From CAZNGF01 sp964572855 (GTDB taxonomy: Bacteria; Bipolaricaulota; Bipolaricaulia; RBG-16-55-9; JAJCYT01): a DNA stretch of 33,970 nucleotides. Both the position numbers and the translations under genes were made by a program. The first letter of the stretch is position 1, and the number at the start of each line of letters is the position of its first letter. Shown in pieces: positions 22,059-28,854 of the stretch. The notes below the pieces were generated by a model. It searched no databases. It saw nothing but the letters and a program-made list of their open reading frames with translations, and was not told the DNA's origin. The stretch lies in assembly GCA_964572855.1 (NCBI GenBank), contig CAZNGF010000026.1, positions 1 to 33,970 of the forward strand. The letters run 5' to 3'.

Positions 22059-23075
22059 ATGCCACGCGAACCGATCGACCCCCACCAGCGCGACGAGGAC
22101 CAATCGCTCAACGCCCTGCGCCCCACGGGGCTGGCGCAGTTCCTGGGCCAGCAGAAGCTCAAGGAGCAGCTCGGGCTCACGCTGGAGGCCGCGCGCCGAC
22201 GCGCCGAGGTGCTGGACCACATCCTGTTGCACGGCCCACCGGGCCTGGGCAAGACGACGCTGGCCAACATCATCGCCAACGAGCTGGGCGTGGGGATCAA
22301 GACGACCTCGGGGCCCGTGATCGAAAAGCCCGGCGAGCTGGCCAGCCTGCTCACGGGCTTGAGCCCCGGCGACGTCATGTTCATCGACGAGATCCACCGC
22401 CTGCGGCGCAACGTCGAGGAGATCCTCTACCCGGCCATGGAGGACTTCAAGATCGACATCATCATCGGCGAGGGGCCCAGCGCGCAGTCGCTGCGCATCG
22501 ACGTGCCGCGCTTCACGCTCATCGGCGCGACCACGCGCCAGGGGTTGCTCACCTCGCCCTTGCGGGACCGGTTCGAGGTCGTGTTCCACATGGACTTCTA
22601 CTCGCCCGAGGAGCTGCAGGAGATCGTGTTGCGCGGCGGCAAGATTCTGGAGATCGACGTCACGACCGAGGGGGCGGTCGAGATCGCGCGCCGGGCGCGC
22701 GGCACGCCCCGCATCGCCAACCGCCTGCTGAAACGGCTGCGGGACTACGCCCAGGTCGAAGCCGACGGCGTGATCGACCGGGCGGTCGCGCACGCCGGCC
22801 TGGCCCTGCTCGAGATCGACCTGGAGGGCCTGGACGCGCTCGACCGCCGCATCCTGCGGACGATGATCGAGAAGTTCGGCGGCGGGCCCGTGGGGCTAGA
22901 CACGCTGGCCGCCTCGCTCAGCGAGGAGAAGGACACGATCTCGGAAGTCTACGAGCCCTTCCTGCTCAAGAAAGGGTTCATCCAGCGCACGCCCCAGGGC
23001 CGCGTGGCCACCGAGGGCGCCTACCAACATCTCAACCTGAAGGGTCACGGAAAGCGGACGCTGTTCGAGGGTTAA
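22059..23075 (+). CDS. ruvB: Holliday junction branch migration helicase RuvB
   Basis: 338 residues. Ring-shaped AAA+ motor that, with RuvA, moves Holliday junctions. Walker A is GPPGLGKTTLAN, Walker B is FIDEIHRL, sensor-type LIGATTRQGLLTSPLRDRF, the arginine-containing GTPRIANRLLKRLRD, and a C-terminal winged helix ending EPFLLKKGFIQRTPQGR, all in standard order. ATG 22059 starts MPREPIDPHQRDED and sits 6 bases after TATAAT, with no ribosome site. ruvA and ruvC are not next to it. Followed by a GC-rich hairpin. Confidence 0.97.
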   Translation: MPREPIDPHQRDEDQSLNALRPTGLAQFLGQQKLKEQLGLTLEAARRRAEVLDHILLHGPPGLGKTTLANIIANELGVGIKTTSGPVIEKPGELASLLTGLSPGDVMFIDEIHRLRRNVEEILYPAMEDFKIDIIIGEGPSAQSLRIDVPRFTLIGATTRQGLLTSPLRDRFEVVFHMDFYSPEELQEIVLRGGKILEIDVTTEGAVEIARRARGTPRIANRLLKRLRDYAQVEADGVIDRAVAHAGLALLEIDLEGLDALDRRILRTMIEKFGGGPVGLDTLAASLSEEKDTISEVYEPFLLKKGFIQRTPQGRVATEGAYQHLNLKGHGKRTLFEG

Positions 23076-23083
23076 GCTCGCAG

Positions 23084-23100
23084 GGCCCGCTGTGCGGGCC
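23084..23100 (+). terminator. Hairpin after ruvB
   Basis: GGCCCGC (23084-23090), TGT loop, GCGGGCC (23094-23100), 8 bases after the stop codon. Only GTGTGG and TTTC follow, so weak. Confidence 0.45.
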
Positions 23101-23147
23101 GGCCTGTGTGGTCGGTTTCATTCCTGATGAGGGGTGAGGGGGGGCGC

Positions 23148-24347
23148 CTAGCGCAACAGGCGCACCTCGATCGGTTCGTTCCGGTCGTAACCGTTGCGCT
23201 CGGCCGGAATCTCCAACACGCCGTCGGCTCCCACCAGCGAGGAGAGCGCGCTGGCCTTGCCTGTGAGCGGGTGGACGCGCGGCAGGTCGTCCGTTTCCTC
23301 CAAGCGGACGCGCACGAAGTCGATCTCGCCCAGGTGCGAGGTCAGCTTGCGCGCCAGGCGCCCGGTGCGCATGCGCCGGGCTTCCAGGGCGCAGCCGTAG
23401 AAGCGTTCCAACAGCGGCAGCACGAACTGGTCCAGCGTGACCCAGGTGGCCACGGGGTAGCCCGGCACGCCCACAACGGGCTTACCGCCCGCGATGCCGA
23501 GCACAACCGGGTGCCCGGGGTGCATCGAGACGCCGTGGACCAGGACGTGGCCCAGGGATTCGATCACGCCGACCGAGAGGTCCTCGCGCCCCTTGGACGT
23601 GCCCGCGTTGATCAGGATCACGTCGTGATCCGCAAACGCGCGCTCCAGCGCGCGCCGGATGGCCCTTTCGTCGTCGGGCACGAGGGAATGGACGGTGGGC
23701 AGTGCGCGCCAGCGGCGCAGATAACCCTCGAAGAGCGCGGAGTTCGTCTCCGGATAGCGGTCCTCGGGCAGCGGGTCGGCATCCGGCGTGACGAGTTCGG
23801 ACCCGGTGGGCAGGACGAAGACGCGCGGCGCGCACACGACTTCGAGCGCCATGTGCCCCGCGGCCAGGCAGGCGGCCACGGCCTCGGGCGTCACGCGCGC
23901 GCGGTTGGCCAGGATGAGCGCGTCCCGCGCGAAGTCCTCGCCGACGGGCCGCACGTTTTGGCCCGGGAACGCGGCTTCGCGCAGCTCGAGCGCGCCGTCG
24001 TCCAGCCACTCGAGCGCCTCGAGCATCACGACCGCGTCGCGCCCCTCGGGGATCGGGTCGCCCGTGTCGACGCGGGCGTAACCCGCCTCGGGCTGCAACA
24101 CCAGCGGCGCGTCGAGCCTCGCTGCGGCCGTGTCGGCCGCGCGCACGGCGATCCCGTCCATGGCCGAGGCGCGCACGTGCGGGACGGCGCGGCGCGCGCG
24201 CACCTCGGCCGCCGCGACCCGCTCGAACGCATCCCGTGTGGGCACGGTCTCGATCGCCGGCTCGAAGAAGCCCGCCTCCTCCAGCGCCGCGAACCAGCGC
24301 GCGCGCGCCATCTCGAGCGGGGTCTTCTCCAGATAGGTCTTTTTCAC
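23148..24347 (-). CDS. moeA: MoeA paralogue, molybdopterin molybdenumtransferase-like, type lacking PBP domain
   Basis: About 399 residues. MoeA proteins insert molybdenum (or tungsten) into adenylyl-molybdopterin. Features: RASAMDGIAVRAADT (MoeA 'MDG' motif), GDPIPEGRDAVVMLE, INAGTSKGREDLSVGVIESLG, then MHPGHPVVLGIAGGKPVVGVPGYPVATWV. GTSKG and GYP are typical of the second MoeA subfamily, which is often fused to a C-terminal periplasmic-binding-like domain of about 230 residues. That domain is absent here; the protein ends after MoeA domain IV. The GTG start overlaps the TGA of the preceding moeA; a second GTG lies one codon upstream (24350). Confidence 0.87.
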   Translation of the reverse strand: MKKTYLEKTPLEMARARWFAALEEAGFFEPAIETVPTRDAFERVAAAEVRARRAVPHVRASAMDGIAVRAADTAAARLDAPLVLQPEAGYARVDTGDPIPEGRDAVVMLEALEWLDDGALELREAAFPGQNVRPVGEDFARDALILANRARVTPEAVAACLAAGHMALEVVCAPRVFVLPTGSELVTPDADPLPEDRYPETNSALFEGYLRRWRALPTVHSLVPDDERAIRRALERAFADHDVILINAGTSKGREDLSVGVIESLGHVLVHGVSMHPGHPVVLGIAGGKPVVGVPGYPVATWVTLDQFVLPLLERFYGCALEARRMRTGRLARKLTSHLGEIDFVRVRLEETDDLPRVHPLTGKASALSSLVGADGVLEIPAERNGYDRNEPIEVRLLR

Positions 24348-25576
24348 CACAGCTCGACGGTCACCTCCGCGCCGCGCTCGAAGCCCTCGTGGTCGGCCGG
24401 GATGGGCACGAGCCCGTGGGCGCCGCTCAGGCTCGAGATACTGTTGGAGTGGGCGAAGATCGGCTCGGCCCAGGTCGTCCCGCTCCGCTCGCTCAGGCGC
24501 ACGCGCACGAAGTCGTCCCGGCCGCGCGCCGAGGGGGCGTTCTTGCTCAGCATTGCCGAACAAAGCGGCCGCGGGCGCGTCCAGCGCGCGCATCCCGCGC
24601 GCTTGAGCAGGATCGGCGCCACGAACTTCTCGACCACGACCATCGACGAGACCGGGTTGCCGGGCAGGCCGAAGGCGGGTTTGTCTCCGCAGAGCGCGAA
24701 GATCGTGGGCTTGCCGGGCTTGACCCGGATGCCGTGCACGTATACCCGCCCGAATCGCTCTAAGACCTCGAGGGCCGCGTCGCGCACGCCCACCGAGGAG
24801 CCGCCCGAGAGCAGCACGGCGTCGCACTCCGAGAGCGCGTGCGAGACCGCGTCGGTCAGGGTGGCCTGCCGATCGCGCGTGATCCCGTACGGGACGGGGT
24901 TGACGCCCAGCGCGCGCAGTTGCGCGGCCAGCGTGGTGGAGTTGATGTCGCGCACCTGCCCCGGACGGGGCCTTTCCTCCGGCGCGATCAGCTCGTCGCC
25001 GGTCGAGATGATCCCGACCTGGAGCTGTGCGAACGCCGAAACGCGCGTGACCCCGACGCCCAACAATGCCCCGAGATCCTGCGGCCGCAGTCGGTGGCCG
25101 CGCGCCAGGATCAGTTGGCCGCGCTTCAAATCGGCGTCCGCCCGCACCACCGACGCGCCCGGCGCGGCGGGTTTGAGCACGCGCAACGTCTCGCCCTCCA
25201 GCTCGGTTTCCTCCAGGATGACGACGGCGTCGGCCCCGGGCGGCAGCATCCCGCCCGTGGAGATGCCACGGGCTTGGCCCGGCGCGAGCGGCTGGTCGCC
25301 GGACACGTCGTGGCCCATCTCGACCCGGTCCCGCAACGCGAGCTCGGCGGGCGCGCCCTCGGTGGCGCCGAACGTGTCGCGCGCGCGCACGGCGTAGCCG
25401 TCCATCCCCGAGCGGTCGAAGCCCGGCAGGTCTTCGGGCGAGGTGACCTCGCCGGCCAACACGCGCCCGGCGGCGCCGGCGACCGCGATCCGCTCGGTTT
25501 CCCGCAGGGGATGGGTGTGAGCCAACGCTGTGTCGAGCGCCTCAGCGAGGCTGACGGCCTTGAGGAACGGGCTCAT
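24344..25576 (-). CDS. moeA: Molybdopterin molybdenumtransferase MoeA
   Basis: 410 residues, the normal length. Carries the classical MoeA motifs: DRSGMDGYAVRARD, GGMLPPGADAVVILEE, EERPRPGQVRDIN, LLSGGSSVGVRDAALE (substrate and molybdate region), RVKPGKPTIFALCGDKPAFGLPGNPVSSMV. Starts at ATG 25576, overlapping the TGA of the previous gene (ATGA), with GGAAGA upstream. Its partner of similar size follows at once, so one active site type may handle a different metal or step. Other molybdopterin genes (moaA, moaC, mogA) are not in the window, nor is a molybdoenzyme. Confidence 0.93.
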   Translation of the reverse strand: MSPFLKAVSLAEALDTALAHTHPLRETERIAVAGAAGRVLAGEVTSPEDLPGFDRSGMDGYAVRARDTFGATEGAPAELALRDRVEMGHDVSGDQPLAPGQARGISTGGMLPPGADAVVILEETELEGETLRVLKPAAPGASVVRADADLKRGQLILARGHRLRPQDLGALLGVGVTRVSAFAQLQVGIISTGDELIAPEERPRPGQVRDINSTTLAAQLRALGVNPVPYGITRDRQATLTDAVSHALSECDAVLLSGGSSVGVRDAALEVLERFGRVYVHGIRVKPGKPTIFALCGDKPAFGLPGNPVSSMVVVEKFVAPILLKRAGCARWTRPRPLCSAMLSKNAPSARGRDDFVRVRLSERSGTTWAEPIFAHSNSISSLSGAHGLVPIPADHEGFERGAEVTVELW

Positions 25577-26106
25577 TCTTCCAGCTTGTAGAGGCGGTAC
25601 GGTTCGAAGTCGCCGACGTAGCCGGCCCCTTTCCAGGGCAGGAGCTTCGACTTCACCTCGCTCGGGATCTTTTCGATGTCGTTTCGAAACACCTTGCCGA
25701 CCGCCAGGTAACGGGTTTCGAGGTTCTGGACGAACACGCGGATCTCGTAGAGGTCGTACTCCACCCGGTCGTCTTGGGCCAGATAGTCCTTCATAACCTG
25801 CTGCACGACGAAGAACGGCGGGATGGCTGTGTCCACCTCGTGCGCGGATTTGCCGATTTGGATCGCGACCTGATCCTCCACGGGGATGCCGTCCGCGTCC
25901 GCGCCCCCGGCGCTCTCGTCCGGGGTCTCGGTTTCGTCGTTCGTTGCGGGCTGCGCGCCAACAGGAGGGGACTCGGGGGGGCCTGCAGCGGCCGCGCCCG
26001 CGGTCTCGGTCGGCACGTCGGCGGTCCCGGGCGAGCGGGCGAACCACCAGCTCCCGGCCGCCAGCCCCGCCACCAGCGCGACCAACAAGATCCAACGTAG
26101 CTTCAA
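25573..26106 (-). CDS. Membrane-anchored protein of unknown function
   Basis: 177 residues. TTG start at 26106, with AGGAGGG 7 bases upstream; no ATG start gives a sensible N-terminus. Residues 1-21 are a hydrophobic anchor (KLRWILLVALVAGLAAGSWWF). Residues 25-75 are Pro/Ala/Thr/Glu-rich and likely disordered. Residues 80-177 form a globular part with EVDTAIPPFFVVQQVMKDYLAQDDRV and, near the end, LLPWKGAGYVGDFEPYRLYK. I do not recognise the fold. The stop overlaps the moeA start, so it is in the moeA operon. Confidence 0.75.
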   Translation of the reverse strand: MKLRWILLVALVAGLAAGSWWFARSPGTADVPTETAGAAAAGPPESPPVGAQPATNDETETPDESAGGADADGIPVEDQVAIQIGKSAHEVDTAIPPFFVVQQVMKDYLAQDDRVEYDLYEIRVFVQNLETRYLAVGKVFRNDIEKIPSEVKSKLLPWKGAGYVGDFEPYRLYKLEE

Positions 26107-26117
26107 GCTTAACCCTC

Positions 26118-26321
26118 CTAGCGTTGGGCCAACGACATGGCAAAGAAGCCAAAGGCCGTGAACACGCCGAACACGGCCAGCCAGACGCGCGCCTTCTGCG
26201 CGCGCGAGAAGCGCACGCCGCGCAGGTGCTCCAGGCGGCTCACGCCCATGAGCACCGCGATCGTGGCCAGCACGACACCGCCCGCAGCGCTTCCGGCCAG
26301 CGCCTGCACCCAAGGTTGCAT
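26118..26321 (-). CDS. Small two-pass membrane protein
   Basis: 67 residues from ATG 26321 (MQPWVQALAG), which is 6 bases after the -10 box. Two hydrophobic helices: about residues 6-24 (AGSAAGGVVLATIAVLMGV) and 44-62 (VWLAVFGVFTAFGFFAMSL), joined by a basic loop (RLEHLRGVRFSRAQKAR). It is the first gene of the run leading to the two moeA genes; the next start is 11 bases after its stop. Unknown function. An in-frame ATG 16 codons earlier would begin before the predicted promoter. Confidence 0.7.
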   Translation of the reverse strand: MQPWVQALAGSAAGGVVLATIAVLMGVSRLEHLRGVRFSRAQKARVWLAVFGVFTAFGFFAMSLAQR

Positions 26322-26327
26322 GGGGCC

Positions 26328-26357
26328 ATTATCGGAAAGCGCGCACGGATCGTGCAA
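26328..26357 (-). promoter_or_regulatory. Promoter of the small-membrane-protein/moeA operon, leaderless
   Basis: Minus strand TTGCAC (26357-26352), 18-base spacer, GATAAT (26333-26328), then 6 bases to the ATG. Confidence 0.55.
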
Positions 26358-26375
26358 GGGGGGGCACAAGGGTCG

Positions 26376-27674
26376 TCAGCCCGAGGGGGCGTGCGGCTCG
26401 GCGTACTCGAACTCCAGGCGGCCCATGCGCACGACGTCGCCCGGCTCGACGCCCTGTTCCTCCAGCGCGGCGAGCACGCCCAGGTGTTCGAGCTGCTCGT
26501 GCAGGTAAACGAGCGCGTCGTCACTCTCGAGCCGGAGCAGGCCCAGCCGTTTGACGCGCGGCCCCTGGATCAGGAAGCCCTCCTCGTCCTCGACGATGCG
26601 CCAAGGAGCTTCTTCCTCGAAGGTGTATACGCGTTGCGTGGGCTCGTCGTCGTCGCTCCCCGCGCGTTCGGGCGCGGTTTGGCTGTCGAGCCATGCGAAG
26701 CAGCGGCCCACCACCGTCTCGGTGCCGGCGCGCGTGGCCGCGGAGACGGGCAGGAGCTCGACGTTGAGCTCGCGGCGGAACCGTTCGAGTTGGGCCTTCA
26801 CGTCGTTCTCGTCCATGAGGTCGGTCTTGTTCCCGACGACGATCTGCGGCCTTTGGCCCAGCTCGGGCGCGAAGGCGCGCAGCTCTTGGTTGATGACCCG
26901 ATAGTCCTCCAGCGGGTCGCGTCCCTCCCAGCCCGAGAGGTCGACGACGTGGACCAGCAGGCGCGTGCGCTCGACGTGTTTCAAAAAGCGGTCGCCCAAG
27001 CCCCGGCCGTCGTGGGCGCCGGAAATCAGACCGGGGATGTCCACGGCGGCGAAGTCCTGGTAATCGCGGCTCACGATCCCGATGTGCGGTTCGAGCGTCG
27101 TGAAGGGATAGGCGCCCACCTTGGGTTTCGCTTGCGAGATCGCGCTCAGCAGCGTGGACTTGCCCGCGTTGGGAAAGCCGATGAGTCCGACGTCCGCGAG
27201 GGTCTTGAGTTCGAGCTTGAGCCACTGCTCCTCGCCCCAGTCGCCCACCTCGCAGATGCGGGGCGACTTGAAGCGGTTGCTCAAAAACGACTCGTTGCCG
27301 CGGCCGCCCAGCCCCCCGCGGGCCACGGTGAGCCGCTGGCCGGGTGTGGTCATGTCTGCCAAGACCTCCTGGCTGCGCAGGTCCTTGATCACGGTCCCGA
27401 CCGGGACCTTGATGACGCTGACCTTGCCGCGTTTGCCCGTCCGGCCGTTGGGCCCGCCGTGCGCGCCCGGTTCGGCCTTCCAGTGGATCTGCTTGGTAAA
27501 CGTGAACAGCGTGCGCATGCGCGCGGTGGCCTGCAGCACGACGTCGCCGCCCCAGCCGCCGTTGCCGCCCGTGGGACGGCGCTTGAAGCGGTTGCGTCCC
27601 TGCTGTCGGAAGCTGATACAGCCGTTGCCGCCCTTGCCCCCGACGGTACAAATCTTGGCTTCGTCAATGAACAT
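26376..27674 (-). CDS. obgE: GTPase Obg (CgtA), ribosome assembly
   Basis: 432 residues. GTP-binding protein that acts in 50S assembly and stress response. Glycine-rich N-terminal Obg fold (about 1-158: VGGKGGNGCISFRQQ, PTGGNGGWGGDVV). G-domain: P-loop GFPNAGKST (166-174), switch FTTLEPHIG, DIPGL (212-216), NKTD (282-285). C-terminal OCT domain (about 355-425), ending LGVLAALEEQGVEPGDVVRMG. ATG 27674 has AAGGAGC upstream. It lies after rpmA, as in many bacteria. 96 bases separate them without a clear promoter. Confidence 0.97.
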   Translation of the reverse strand: MFIDEAKICTVGGKGGNGCISFRQQGRNRFKRRPTGGNGGWGGDVVLQATARMRTLFTFTKQIHWKAEPGAHGGPNGRTGKRGKVSVIKVPVGTVIKDLRSQEVLADMTTPGQRLTVARGGLGGRGNESFLSNRFKSPRICEVGDWGEEQWLKLELKTLADVGLIGFPNAGKSTLLSAISQAKPKVGAYPFTTLEPHIGIVSRDYQDFAAVDIPGLISGAHDGRGLGDRFLKHVERTRLLVHVVDLSGWEGRDPLEDYRVINQELRAFAPELGQRPQIVVGNKTDLMDENDVKAQLERFRRELNVELLPVSAATRAGTETVVGRCFAWLDSQTAPERAGSDDDEPTQRVYTFEEEAPWRIVEDEEGFLIQGPRVKRLGLLRLESDDALVYLHEQLEHLGVLAALEEQGVEPGDVVRMGRLEFEYAEPHAPSG

Positions 27675-27770
27675 CAGGTTGCTCCTTCATCGGGCTGGCG
27701 CGTGTACGGCGGGAACGGCGGAGAGGGGGGAGAGGGGGCCGGAATCGTCAAGGACGCTCCCGGCGTTCGC

Positions 27771-28052
27771 TTAAGCGTTCGGGACGACGTTGACGAAGCG
27801 GTTCTTGAACTCGACCACGCCGTCGACCTTGGCGAACAACGTGTGATCGCGCCCCATGCCGACGTTCTCGCCCGCGAAGAACTTGGTCCCGCGCTGGCGC
27901 ACCAGGATGTTGCCGGCGCGGACGCGCTGGCTGCCGAAGCGCTTCACGCCCAGCCGGTTCGACTCGGAATCGCGTCCGTTGCTCGTGCCGCCCGAGGACA
28001 CCTTATGGGCGAACGCGAGCATGCGCTCGTTGATCAAATCAAACGTGAACAT
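27771..28052 (-). CDS. rpmA: Ribosomal protein bL27 with N-terminal extension
   Basis: 93 residues from ATG 28052, which has GGAGGAGG about 9 bases upstream. The core is normal L27 (SNGRDSESNRLGVKRFG, RQRGTKFFAGENVGMGRDHTLFA). Ahead of it sits MFTFDLINERMLAFA, then HKVSSGG. In Firmicutes L27 has a similar extension (MLKLDLQFFA) removed by Prp after the FFA; here LAFA-HK aligns with it. An ATG at 28022 would shorten the extension to four residues but has no ribosome site. The start overlaps the 3' end of prp by 14 bases. Confidence 0.92.
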   Translation of the reverse strand: MFTFDLINERMLAFAHKVSSGGTSNGRDSESNRLGVKRFGSQRVRAGNILVRQRGTKFFAGENVGMGRDHTLFAKVDGVVEFKNRFVNVVPNA

Positions 28053-28377
28053 TGGTTTGAACCTCCTCCACCTTGATGTGGTCCGGATACGAACTCTCCA
28101 GGGCGCGCAGTCCCATGATCATGGTCTCGACTAGGGCGTCGATCTCGCGATTGAGCAGGACGTCGCGCTCCAGCGTGCAGCTGAGCCACCCGGTTTCGTG
28201 CTCGACCTCGGGGTTGAGCCGCAGATAGCTCTCCAGGCCCAGGACCGCCGTCTGCAGCAGAGCGGAGGCGCCCGCCGACACCATGTCGGTGGCGTCGCCC
28301 TCGATGCCGCTGTGCCCCTTGCTGTGGAACGCCGCGACCTTGCCGTCCTCGTCGCGGGCGATCTCGACGTGGATCAC
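28039..28377 (-). CDS. prp: Prp-like ribosomal-processing protease homologue, catalytic Cys replaced by Ser
   Basis: 112 residues. Family cleaves the N-terminal extension of L27 with a His/Cys dyad (His22 and Cys34 in Staphylococcus aureus). Here GHSG has His22 and the following DMVSAGASALLQT aligns with the family DIVCAGASAVL, with Ser at residue 34 (codon at 28276-28278, read TCG on the minus strand). Asp31 is kept, as are the downstream helical segments. GTG start overlaps the rplU stop (GTGA). Gene order rplU-prp-rpmA is the standard one. Either this Prp is a Ser variant, an inactive binder, or the base call is wrong. Confidence 0.85.
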   Translation of the reverse strand: MIHVEIARDEDGKVAAFHSKGHSGIEGDATDMVSAGASALLQTAVLGLESYLRLNPEVEHETGWLSCTLERDVLLNREIDALVETMIMGLRALESSYPDHIKVEEVQTNVHV

Positions 28378-28694
28378 GCAGCGATCTCCTTGATCCGGCT
28401 GACCATGAACGCCTGTCGGTGGCCCCGCTTGCGGCGGTAGCGCTTCTTGGGCTTGTACTTGTAGACCGTGACCTTCTTGCTGCGGCCGACCCGCTCCACC
28501 TCGGCGGACACCGCGACCCCGTCCAGGTAGGGCTCGCCCACCTGGATCTGGTCGCCTTGCTTGAGCAGTAAAACGCGGTCGAAGCTGACCGCGTCCCCCT
28601 GCTCCAGGCCGCGGACGACCTCGGTGGTAAGTGGCTCGCCGGTGGTGACGCGGTACTGCTTGCCGCCCGTCTCGATGATGGCGTAATCACACAT
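28374..28694 (-). CDS. rplU: Ribosomal protein bL21
   Basis: 106 residues, usual length. Starts MCDYAIIETGGKQYRVTTG, the hallmark YAIIETGGKQYRV. Its C-terminal half VTVYKYKPKKRYRRKRGHRQ is the L21 RNA-binding segment. ATG 28694 follows GGAGGCATGGGTTC. First gene of the rplU-prp-rpmA-obgE unit. Confidence 0.97.
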   Translation of the reverse strand: MCDYAIIETGGKQYRVTTGEPLTTEVVRGLEQGDAVSFDRVLLLKQGDQIQVGEPYLDGVAVSAEVERVGRSKKVTVYKYKPKKRYRRKRGHRQAFMVSRIKEIAA

Positions 28695-28750
28695 GAACCC
28701 ATGCCTCCTACGGTGAATGCGACGTGTCCGTTCGGAATCGTCGAGCGTCG

Positions 28751-28779
28751 ATTGTATCGTGAAGGGCAGTTGCTTGCAA
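28751..28779 (-). promoter_or_regulatory. rplU operon promoter
   Basis: Minus strand TTGCAA (28779-28774), 17-base spacer, TACAAT (28756-28751). The leader is about 50 bases. Confidence 0.65.
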
Positions 28780-28803
28780 GGAATCGCGTTTATTCGGATC
28801 CCG

Positions 28804-28849
28804 CGCTCACCCTGCGCTCCTCCCGCCTCGGGGAAACGCGGGGTGAGCG
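28804..28849 (-). terminator. Inverted repeat after the large Ig-like gene
   Basis: CGCTCACCC (28804-28812) and GGGTGAGCG (28841-28849) are perfect 9-base arms 28 bases apart, 6 bases after the stop codon at 28855. No T run; a weak terminator or 3' stabiliser. Confidence 0.35.
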
Positions 28850-28854
28850 GCGCG

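Noticed and set aside
23106..25397. Open frame of 763 residues on the + strand opposite the moeA pair
   Set aside because: Shadow frame of low-complexity composition; the minus strand carries clear MoeA motifs.
25944..28076. Open frame of 710 residues on the + strand opposite obgE and rpmA
   Set aside because: Shadow frame; no motif and opposite to certain genes.
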